This document shows, in pieces, positions 57,932 to 64,000 of a DNA stretch of 64,000 bases (positions within the stretch are counted from its first letter, which is position 1; each line of letters begins with the position of its first letter). Source of the stretch: Bacillota bacterium (lineage in GTDB: Bacteria > Bacillota > Clostridia > Oscillospirales > Oscillospiraceae); NCBI GenBank assembly GCA_023386265.1, contig JAEWKA010000002.1:62001-126000 (forward strand), read 5' to 3'. Position numbers and translations under genes: made by a program. Under the pieces are notes generated by a model. The model saw nothing but the letters and a program-made list of their open reading frames with translations. It made no database searches and had not been told where the DNA came from.

Positions 57932-58732
57932 TCAGTTTACGGCATGTATATCCTTCTTCACATAAATGATATAGCTTGCCGCTATCGCTACTGCAACAAT
58001 GATAGCTCCGGTAATCATATAGGTGCTTTCATAGCCCACATTATTAAGAATATAGCCTATATTGAAATATTGGAAAGGTGATAAAAAGCGGGCAGCATCG
58101 TTTTCGCCTGTCACTAGGACTGCCCCGAGAATATAAAGCCCGAAGACAACACCCAGTGAGATGGGAAGCACGGATTTGAGCTTTTTGAAGAACACCGATA
58201 TAAGCACGCCTAAAGCAAAGAATATAAGCTGAATGAAAAGCAAAGTGAGACTAATCATAAAGAATAGCTTGAAGCTATAATCACTTGTTTTCACAAGGCT
58301 GGCACTAATGAAAGCGCCTGCAAAATAGAGAACATCGGTCGCGAGCAGCATAGTGAGCACAGCCAAAAGCTTGGAAGTGACAATAGCGGTACGTGAGACA
58401 GGCTTAACGAGCAGAAAGTCCGCAGTACGCTCCCGCAACTCCTTTGAAAGTGTTGATAAGCCGTAATTCATCGCTTGTATAGCTCCGCAGATGGCAACAA
58501 ATGAAAATATCATGGAGTAAAAGCCCAGAATTGTGGTAATGCTGTCAAGCGATATTCCAAGCATTGCTCGAATCTCTGCCGGATACCCTGCCAAAAGACT
58601 TCGAAAGCTCTCTGCGTCTTTTACAATTCCGGTATAAACTGAAAAATAAATTACAGCCAACGCTATCATCGAGCTTGCCCATAAAATCGTTGATTTTCTC
58701 AGTGATTTAAGCTCGTGAAGGTACATGTTCAT
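57932..58732 (-). CDS. ABC-2 type exporter permease A
   Basis: A 266-residue six-helix membrane protein paralogous to the next gene. It has the cytoplasmic loop LSKELRERTADFLLVKPVSR and ends with a short basic tail (YVKKDIHAVN). The start is ATG 58732 after GAGGGC, 5 bases from the ATPase stop. It pairs with permease B and the ATPase. Confidence 0.87.
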   Translation of the reverse strand: MNMYLHELKSLRKSTILWASSMIALAVIYFSVYTGIVKDAESFRSLLAGYPAEIRAMLGISLDSITTILGFYSMIFSFVAICGAIQAMNYGLSTLSKELRERTADFLLVKPVSRTAIVTSKLLAVLTMLLATDVLYFAGAFISASLVKTSDYSFKLFFMISLTLLFIQLIFFALGVLISVFFKKLKSVLPISLGVVFGLYILGAVLVTGENDAARFLSPFQYFNIGYILNNVGYESTYMITGAIIVAVAIAASYIIYVKKDIHAVN

Positions 58733-58737
58733 AGTGA

Positions 58738-59619
58738 TTAGCCCTCCTTTGCATAGTAATGCGTGAAGATTTCCTCGAGGTCAGGCTCATCAATCGTTAG
58801 GTTAGTAAGTTCGAATTCGCTGATTTTCTTTATGATGGAGTTTATATTTCCCTTATAAATAAAGTCGGCAGAGTTTCCTTTGAGCTCCAGCTTGCTTATG
58901 CCGTCAATATTGAGAGCATCCTTAGTCATAGCGGACTTTGTTTCAAGTTTAATTCTTTTGTAGCTGTTCTCCTGAAGCGCGCTCATCTTTTCGAGCTTGA
59001 TTATTTTGCCGTCTTTTATAAACGCAACCCGGCTGCACATTTTCTGGACCTCGCCGAGTATATGAGAGGAGAAAAACACGGTTGCGCCCTTTTTGTTCTC
59101 CGCAGCAATGAGATCAAAGAATTTCTGCTGCATGAGCGGGTCCAGTCCGCTGGTGGGTTCGTCCAGTATGATTAATTTTGGCTCATGAAGGAGCCCCTGA
59201 ACGATGCCGACCTTTTTCTTGTTGCCGAAGGAGAGGTCGTCAATTTTCTTGTTTAAGTCGAGATCCATGATTTCAGCAAGTTCATTAATCCGCTTTGTGC
59301 AGTCCTTTTTATAAAAGCTGGCGGAATATTTGAGCAGGTCCATAACCTTCATATTGTCATAGTAAAATACTTCGCTTGGAAGGTAACCAACCTCCTGACG
59401 TACCTCCGGAGAGTCAAAGCAGCTTTTACCGAAAATTTTTGCGCTGCCGCTCGTAGGGTGGATAAGCCCCAGCAGGGTTCGAATAGTTGTCGATTTTCCG
59501 GCGCCGTTTGGTCCGATAAAGCCAAAGACTTGGCCCTGTTCAATAGTAAGGTTGACGTCAATGATACCTCGTGATTTCCCGTAGTTTTTAGTAAGATTTT
59601 CAATTTCGATTACATTCAT
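58738..59619 (-). CDS. ABC transporter ATP-binding protein (multidrug/bacteriocin-type)
   Basis: A 293-residue single-domain ATPase. It has Walker A GPNGAGKSTTIRTLLG, the Q-loop region QEVGYLPSEV, signature DLSFGNKKKVGIVQG (SFGNK instead of the standard SGGQ), Walker B LIILDEPTSGLDP and the switch His in FFSSHIL. The C-terminal 80 residues form the extension common in exporters that energise ABC-2 permeases. The start is ATG 59619 after GGGGGA. It forms an operon with the TetR regulator upstream and the two permeases downstream. Confidence 0.92.
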   Translation of the reverse strand: MNVIEIENLTKNYGKSRGIIDVNLTIEQGQVFGFIGPNGAGKSTTIRTLLGLIHPTSGSAKIFGKSCFDSPEVRQEVGYLPSEVFYYDNMKVMDLLKYSASFYKKDCTKRINELAEIMDLDLNKKIDDLSFGNKKKVGIVQGLLHEPKLIILDEPTSGLDPLMQQKFFDLIAAENKKGATVFFSSHILGEVQKMCSRVAFIKDGKIIKLEKMSALQENSYKRIKLETKSAMTKDALNIDGISKLELKGNSADFIYKGNINSIIKKISEFELTNLTIDEPDLEEIFTHYYAKEG

Positions 59620-59636
59620 TTGGAAGTCCCCCTCAA

Positions 59637-60266
59637 TTATTTATAAAACACGCTTCTAAGCAGCTTCATATATCCGTCAAACTCCGCGGCAGCTGTGGTC
59701 ATGTTAAAATTGGATTTAAAATCCGGATCTAATTTCAGTCTTTCCATCATGCGGTTGCCGAACCCCTGCGTTACCCAAATGATGATTTCCATGACCTGTT
59801 TAGCATCCATACCGCTTTTAAAAACGGAAGTATCAATGTTTACGAGTAGTTTTTCGTAGGCGTCCACCACAATGCTTTTGTCTATGTTCTCCATATCCTT
59901 CTTAATCTCATTGCTGTCATCAGAAAACGAGGTCAGGAGAAATCCATATAAATCCGGATGCTTTTGAATTAGGTCAACTTTCAGGAGTGCTATTTGTCCC
60001 CACCTTTTCAGGATATCGGTCTCGTCATAGTTTATCCTGCTGTAAAGACCATCTGCAAAAACATTAATGACATAGTCAATAAGGAACAGGAACAGTCCTT
60101 TTTTGTTGCCGAAATAGTGAAAGAGGAGCCCCTTTGAGATGCCGGCGTTTTTGACAATCTCGTTTGTCGAGGCGTTATTATAACCCTTCTTTGCAAACTC
60201 CTCCAACGCCGCATTTATTATTCGTTCTCGTTTTTCTTCTTCAAGGTTCATAAATTTATCTATCAT
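59637..60266 (-). CDS. TetR-family regulator of the ABC-2 exporter
   Basis: A 209-residue TetR-type repressor. The N-terminal helix-turn-helix reads IINAALEEFAKKGYNNAST, then EIVKNAGISKGLLFHYFGNK; the rest is a helical ligand domain. The longest frame adds 24 residues across its own operator. The start is ATG 60266, 7 or so bases after GGGAGG. Two copies of TGAC-N7-GTCA overlap its promoter, so it probably represses itself and the exporter genes 17 bases downstream. Its inducer is likely the exported compound. Confidence 0.9.
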   Translation of the reverse strand: MIDKFMNLEEEKRERIINAALEEFAKKGYNNASTNEIVKNAGISKGLLFHYFGNKKGLFLFLIDYVINVFADGLYSRINYDETDILKRWGQIALLKVDLIQKHPDLYGFLLTSFSDDSNEIKKDMENIDKSIVVDAYEKLLVNIDTSVFKSGMDAKQVMEIIIWVTQGFGNRMMERLKLDPDFKSNFNMTTAAAEFDGYMKLLRSVFYK

Positions 60267-60289
60267 GGTATCACCTCCCTCTATGCAGC

Positions 60290-60338
60290 TGACCACCGTG
60301 GTCAATATATTTATAACGCCATTGACCGCATTAGTCAA
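60290..60338 (-). promoter_or_regulatory. TetR promoter with two TGAC-N7-GTCA operators
   Basis: On the minus strand TTGACT (60333-60338), a 17-base spacer and TATAAA (60310-60315). Operator 1 TGACCGCATTAGTCA (60323-60337) covers the -35 box. Operator 2 TGACCACCGTGGTCA (60290-60304), a perfect dyad, lies just after the -10 box. Confidence 0.8.
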
Positions 60339-60368
60339 TACCTAATCGAGAGAAAGATGAAATAAAAA

Positions 60369-60397
60369 AGTCGGACGAGTTTTTGCACGTCCGACTG
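60369..60397 (-). terminator. Terminator after the Rrf2 gene
   Basis: AGTCGGACG and CGTCCGACT are 9-bp arms; on the minus strand they are followed by TTTTTTATT. Confidence 0.82.
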
Positions 60398-60420
60398 GGA
60401 AAATTTTTGTTTTTAACTAA

Positions 60421-60840
60421 CTAAAGCTTGGCTTTCTGTTCCTCGACGAGATCTTTGAGGGTTATATTATCCACAACATCACTGACAGCTTTGTCAATTC
60501 TTTGCCAGACGCTGAGTGTCGCACACTGCTCGCAGCGGGCGCACTGGTTCGGGGCATCCTCCATACAGGCTACGGGTGCAAGATTGCCTTCTATTAGGCG
60601 CAGTATCATGCCGACTGTATATTCCTCAGCCAGCTTTGCAAGCTTATAGCCTCCCTGAGCTCCGCGCACGCTTTTGACATAACCTGCCCGGCTCAAGACC
60701 GATATAATTTGCTCAAGGTATTTTCCTGAAATTTCTTGACGCTCTGAAATGCTTTTAATGGTTATATACTGATCTTTGTCGTTGAGTGCGAGATCGAGCA
60801 TAAGACGCAGAGCATAGCGCCCTCTTGTAGAAATTTTCAT
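60421..60840 (-). CDS. Rrf2-family regulator with Fe-S cysteines (IscR-like)
   Basis: A 139-residue winged-helix regulator starting MKISTRGRYALRLMLDLA, the standard Rrf2/IscR opening, with the recognition region SGKYLEQIISVLSRAGYV and GAQGGYKLAK. Four cysteines follow in the cluster loop: C92, C100, C103 and C106 (ACMEDAPNQCARCEQC), suitable for binding an iron-sulfur cluster. It would sense Fe-S status, redox state or NO. No isc or suf genes are in view downstream within its unit, so its targets are elsewhere or include cysteine metabolism. Confidence 0.9.
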   Translation of the reverse strand: MKISTRGRYALRLMLDLALNDKDQYITIKSISERQEISGKYLEQIISVLSRAGYVKSVRGAQGGYKLAKLAEEYTVGMILRLIEGNLAPVACMEDAPNQCARCEQCATLSVWQRIDKAVSDVVDNITLKDLVEEQKAKL

Positions 60841-60893
60841 ACATCCACTTCCTATTAGCGGCCAATATGTATAAATGCCGCACGGGGGTTATT

Positions 60894-60924
60894 ATACCAC
60901 AGGCGCAAAGCGCCGTTGTGGTAT
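60894..60924. promoter_or_regulatory. Inverted repeat upstream of the Rrf2 gene
   Basis: ATACCAC (60894-60900) with GTGGTAT (60918-60924) and inner GGCGC/GCGCC arms. It lacks a U-run, so an operator or a stabilising hairpin is as likely as a terminator for the upstream transporter gene. Confidence 0.45.
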
Positions 60925-61040
60925 ATGCATTAAATTAAGTATACTAACCGCGATGCGGCTATTATAACATATGAATAATATGAATTCAATAAAAGATACC
61001 GCGAAACAAGAATTTCTTTGTCATAAAACTTATTAAAAAA

Positions 61041-61919
61041 TCACGTTGTTACCGCCGGTTTAGTTTTGTACACCTTGAAAAGCTCCGCGAAGGCGGCTCC
61101 GCCCAGAACAAGAAGCGCGCCGATGAGCTGGACGGCTGTTAGGCGTTCATGCAGGAACAAAGCTGAAAAGCCCAACGCCGACAAAGGTTCAAGGTACCCG
61201 CAGATTGCGACCGAATGAGCCGGCAGCACATGGATGGACGAAAAATAAAGATAGCAGCCGACACCCGTGTTGACGATACCGAGGAGGAGGATAGGCACGA
61301 TGCTGTCCTTCGGAACCGAAAGGGCGGCTCCGTCTTTTATCAGGGTGAATGCGGCAACGATGAAAAAGGCGACGACAAGCTGGGACATTGAATTTTCAGA
61401 GCCGGAGATGTTTTCCGCCTTTTTATTAAAGATGACCATTATGGGGTACATGAGGGCCGAAAGCACTCCGAAGACTAGTCCCCACGAAAATCCGCGTTTC
61501 ATAAGCTCCGCACCGTAAACGCAGAACATGCCGACTAGAACAGATGCGATGCCAATCACTTTCGCCGCCGTCAGCTTTTCCTTAAATACCACCGGCGCGA
61601 GAGCCATCAGAATCACGGGTCCGCAGTAGCAGGCAAGAGTTGAAATGCTGACGCCAATCTGCCTGTATGCCTCATAGAGAAACAGCCAATTTGCGCCCAT
61701 GGCCGCTCCTGAAATAAAAAGATACAAAACGGTCTTCTTGTCCTTCAAAAAACGGGGTTTGTTTTTTCCGATTACGTATACCGCTATAAGAAAAACGCTA
61801 CCTATAAGGGTTCTTGAAAGAACAATCTCATAGCTCGTGAGCGAAATATGGCTTGCTATTATTCCGTTCGAGCCGAAAAGAAGCAGGGCCGCAATATATT
61901 TTATGTATGATTTTTTCAT
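61041..61919 (-). CDS. DMT-superfamily transporter (EamA domains)
   Basis: A 292-residue protein with ten hydrophobic segments in two EamA repeats. Repeat 1 ends near the EAYRQIGVSISTLACYCGPVI stretch (about residue 95). Repeat 2 carries YFSSIHVLPAHSVAICGYLEP and LSALGFSALFLHERLT. DMT carriers move amino acids, nucleosides or metabolites, often as exporters. The longest frame adds 17 polar residues; ATG 61919 begins the conserved MKKSYIKYIAALLLFG. The ribosome site GAGGAG is 13 bases away, longer than usual. It stands alone. Confidence 0.86.
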   Translation of the reverse strand: MKKSYIKYIAALLLFGSNGIIASHISLTSYEIVLSRTLIGSVFLIAVYVIGKNKPRFLKDKKTVLYLFISGAAMGANWLFLYEAYRQIGVSISTLACYCGPVILMALAPVVFKEKLTAAKVIGIASVLVGMFCVYGAELMKRGFSWGLVFGVLSALMYPIMVIFNKKAENISGSENSMSQLVVAFFIVAAFTLIKDGAALSVPKDSIVPILLLGIVNTGVGCYLYFSSIHVLPAHSVAICGYLEPLSALGFSALFLHERLTAVQLIGALLVLGGAAFAELFKVYKTKPAVTT

Positions 61920-62049
61920 CAGGTTATACGCACTCCTCGGGACCGGCTCTGATAAAACCGTAGGTTGCACCGTTTATTTGAAGTATAGCACGTTTGTCAA
62001 GACGACACACCGCCAAATCGCCAAGCGCTCTTGGGCATTAATGAACGTG

Positions 62050-62079
62050 TTGCCAATATGCGGGGGATTATATTATAAT
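62050..62079 (+). promoter_or_regulatory. Promoter of the ASCH gene
   Basis: TTGCCA (62050-62055), an 18-base spacer and TATAAT (62074-62079), 29 bases before the ATG. Confidence 0.55.
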
Positions 62080-62107
62080 CAAATTATAAAATTCTGGGGA
62101 GGAACTT

Positions 62108-62560
62108 ATGACAGTCGAAGAATTCTGGAGGGACTTTCTGCGTGAAACAGGCAGGAATCCTGATACACGCTATTTAGAGAGCTTCCACTTTGATTTGAAC
62201 GAAAAATCTGCTAACGAGCTTCTTGAGCTGGTTCTCTCAGGCAAAAAGCGCGCAACGGCGTCAAGCCTTCTCGCCTATGAAAAAGAGGGGTCAAATGCTC
62301 CGAAGGTCGGCGATCTTAGCATCGTGACCGATTGGGACGGAATCCCGCGCTGTGTCATCGAGACGACGGCAGTTACTATCTACAAGTTCAGGGACATCAC
62401 CTTTGATATATGCAAGAGAGAGGGCGAGGACGAATGCCTCGAAACTTGGCGCGAGGGACATACCCGTTACTTTACGGCGGACGGCAGAGAACTGGGTTAT
62501 GAGTTCTCTGAGGATATGCCCGTCCTCTTTGAGGACTTCGAAGTGGTATATTCGAAATAG
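62108..62560 (+). CDS. ASCH-domain protein
   Basis: A 150-residue protein made of one ASCH domain, a PUA-related fold. The characteristic GKKRATASSLLAYEKEG motif, VGDLSIVTDWDGIPRCVIETT and the FRDITFDICKREGED segment (D and E near the cleft) are all present. Relatives bind RNA or hydrolyse modified nucleosides (N4-acetylcytidine amidohydrolase type). Either role is possible here. GGGGAGGAACTT precedes the ATG. The gene is monocistronic. Confidence 0.88.
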   Translation: MTVEEFWRDFLRETGRNPDTRYLESFHFDLNEKSANELLELVLSGKKRATASSLLAYEKEGSNAPKVGDLSIVTDWDGIPRCVIETTAVTIYKFRDITFDICKREGEDECLETWREGHTRYFTADGRELGYEFSEDMPVLFEDFEVVYSK

Positions 62561-62575
62561 CGTTGTCACTTAAGA

Positions 62576-62630
62576 ACATATATCTAAAAAGGATAAAACC
62601 AGTTTGGTTTTATCCTTTTTAGATATATGT
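62576..62630. terminator. Terminator between the ASCH and carboxypeptidase genes
   Basis: Perfect 25-bp arms (62576-62600 and 62606-62630; core AGGATAAAACC) around AGTTT, with T-rich ends on both strands. It lies between convergent genes. Confidence 0.9.
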
Positions 62631-62656
62631 ATTATAGGTAACAGGGAACGCGCGCC

Positions 62657-64000
62657 TCAACTCTGGACGGCGTAAAAAAGCGCGAGGCTATCCTGCCATC
62701 TACCCTCTTCTGTGCTGCCCATCACAACGCATATATAGGTTATACCGCCAATATCGGCACTCGAGACGAGGCAACACCCGGCATTTTCGCTCTTGCCGGT
62801 CTTAAGTCCCGCCACGCACTCGTAATAGTAGGGGCTCTCTGGGTTAATTAGCTCATTGGTGTTGTTATAGGTGACCGCTTGTCCGCTCAGCCAGACATCG
62901 GAGATACTGCTGCTGGACGCAATAGAATCCAGTGTGTCCGACTTTATAAAAACCCGGGCGATGCAGGCCAAATCAAAGGCCGTCGTATACTGACCATCCG
63001 CATCATAGCCGTCGGGGTTAACGAAGTTTGAATCTTCCGCCCCCACATCTGCGGATTTTAGGTTCATTGCCTCGACAAAGGCCTCAAGAGCCTTGTCAAC
63101 CGATGCATCTTTATCCTCGCAAATTTTTCTGCCTGCAAAAACGGCAAGGGCATAGGCCGCGTCGTTGCCCGAGGGCAGGAGCATCGCGTCCAGAAGCTGG
63201 CGAACGGTAAGCTCACAGCCGGGGCTTAGCCATGCTCTGGAGGCGTCCTCAGCAATGCGAAGCACTTCGTCACCGACAAGAACGCGCTCGTCCTCCGTGC
63301 AATAGTCCATTGCGGTTAGCGCCGTCAGCATTTTTGTTGTACTGGCTGGGGCAATCTGTGACTTGCTATCCTTCTCAAACAGCACCGTATTTGAGCTCAA
63401 GTCCCATAAAAGTGCGTTGCGTGCGGCGATATCGACGGAGAGCAGCGTTTTGGCATAAACCGGTTGAGACTGCTCATGAGGAGAGCGTAAATCAAGGACC
63501 GAGTTTAAAGAAAGTAGTGTAAATCCTGATTTTGCCGCGAAGCCTGTAATAATAACGGAAACCAAAACAAAAAGCGACAGGATTGCGATACTTCCGGCAT
63601 CTTTCTGCTTTCTATAGTACCTACCGGCGATGTTAGTTAGGACGCCAACCCTGCTCTTCAGCGGCGGGATCAGGCCGAGAATTAACTTTCCCAGAATGTA
63701 ACCGCAAAACGTCCCTACAGTGTTCAGGATAACATCGTCAACATCGGTGCCTCTGCTGCCGAAAAGCTGAAGAAGCTCGATAAAAAGCGATAGCCCCGCG
63801 CCAGCAAGAAGCGTTATATGTAGCCACTGGCAGCGCTTGGAAACAAGGACCAATAGCAGTCCGAACGGAACGAAAAGAACGATATTACCCCCAAAATTAG
63901 TGGGGTTTCCGTACATATCCTTCAGCACCTGAAAAGGCTTTAGATTGATGCTGCTTCCAATGTTCGACAGCGAAAAGCCGTAAATCGGCGACACTGTCAG
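62657..64000 (-). CDS. VanZ-like domain fused to D-alanyl-D-alanine carboxypeptidase, partial
   Basis: The frame is open to the right edge, so the N-terminus is outside. About 447 residues are visible. The first 125 form a VanZ-like membrane domain (NLKPFQVL, GGNIVLFVPFG, IELLQLFGSRGTDVDDVILNT). One more transmembrane helix follows near 135-155. Then comes an S11 serine peptidase with the nucleophile SxxK (ASTTKM), the SGN motif (PSGNDAAYAL) and KTG (GLKTGKSENAGC). The enzyme would trim D-Ala from peptidoglycan stem peptides outside the membrane. VanZ domains are linked to glycopeptide tolerance, so the fusion may bind cell-wall ligands. Confidence 0.82.
   Translation of the reverse strand: MTVSPIYGFSLSNIGSSINLKPFQVLKDMYGNPTNFGGNIVLFVPFGLLLVLVSKRCQWLHITLLAGAGLSLFIELLQLFGSRGTDVDDVILNTVGTFCGYILGKLILGLIPPLKSRVGVLTNIAGRYYRKQKDAGSIAILSLFVLVSVIITGFAAKSGFTLLSLNSVLDLRSPHEQSQPVYAKTLLSVDIAARNALLWDLSSNTVLFEKDSKSQIAPASTTKMLTALTAMDYCTEDERVLVGDEVLRIAEDASRAWLSPGCELTVRQLLDAMLLPSGNDAAYALAVFAGRKICEDKDASVDKALEAFVEAMNLKSADVGAEDSNFVNPDGYDADGQYTTAFDLACIARVFIKSDTLDSIASSSSISDVWLSGQAVTYNNTNELINPESPYYYECVAGLKTGKSENAGCCLVSSADIGGITYICVVMGSTEEGRWQDSLALFYAVQS

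Noticed and set aside
1..64000. CRISPR array, tRNA, rRNA, insertion sequence or prophage
   Set aside because: No regularly spaced repeats, cloverleaf genes, transposase or phage structural genes were found; repeated hairpins are single terminators of differing sequence.

Overview
The window comes from an anaerobic, probably spore-forming member of the Firmicutes (class Clostridia; an Oscillospiraceae-like lineage would fit). This is judged from gene content, not from a marker gene: a glycyl radical enzyme with its activase, a nickel CO dehydrogenase, a gamma-type-SASP-like small protein, strong AGGAGG ribosome sites with frequent TTG and GTG starts, and TTGACA/TATAAT promoters. No rRNA, tRNA, CRISPR array, insertion sequence or prophage was seen. 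Both ends cut genes: a GntR-type regulator on the left and a VanZ/D,D-carboxypeptidase fusion on the right.

Left third (1-20 kb). After an MFS carrier, a glycerophosphodiesterase, a PLP decarboxylase-like enzyme and the SASP-like gene comes a 12-gene sugar or sugar-acid operon on the minus strand (17839 down to 4966). In transcription order it encodes an aldo/keto reductase, a FGGY kinase, a ketose 3-epimerase fused to a VOC domain, a ribose-type ABC importer (binding protein, ATPase, permease), a shikimate-dehydrogenase-like protein, a cupin phosphoglucose isomerase, a phosphotriesterase-like hydrolase, KDPG aldolase, a 2-hydroxyacid dehydrogenase and KDG kinase. A LacI-type repressor sits directly upstream. 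Three copies of one operator lie at the operon promoter and the repressor's own promoter. The operon has enzymes that handle KDG and KDPG but no recognisable dehydratase to make KDG.

20-28 kb. An SDR dehydrogenase and a class III CoA-transferase flank a PAS-type sigma-54 activator. Each has a consensus sigma-54 promoter (TGGCAC-N5-TTGCT) and a copy of the same 13-bp dyad upstream, so the three genes form a small regulon. An ABC-F ATPase and a membrane-anchored gamma-glutamyltranspeptidase follow.

28-42.5 kb is a nucleoside island. It holds a BMP-type nucleoside ABC importer, two PNP/UDP-family phosphorylases, cytidine deaminase, a DeoR regulator, an amidohydrolase deaminase, a trimeric-type purine nucleoside phosphorylase, a GNAT protein, a FucA-like class II aldolase, a divergent MtnA-family isomerase and methionine gamma-lyase. 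No phosphopentomutase, ribokinase or DeoC is present. The isomerase and aldolase could carry ribose-1-phosphate through ribulose-1-phosphate to DHAP and glycolaldehyde, or could serve a 5-deoxyribose/methylthioribose DHAP shunt. This is the strongest candidate here for an undescribed pathway.

42.5-64 kb is mixed. It contains a rhodanese, a 5TM-PAS-GGDEF-HD-GYP signalling protein, an M24-fold protein that has lost metal ligands, a WYL regulator, small membrane or basic proteins, an HD hydrolase, and a glycyl radical enzyme operon (GntR, GRE, activase, FMN split-barrel protein) with a double operator. It also contains a stand-alone CooS with an altered C-cluster, an ABC-2 exporter with its TetR regulator, an Rrf2 regulator, a DMT transporter, an ASCH protein and the VanZ-carboxypeptidase fusion. 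Starts were set from ribosome-binding sites; several differ from the longest open frame.
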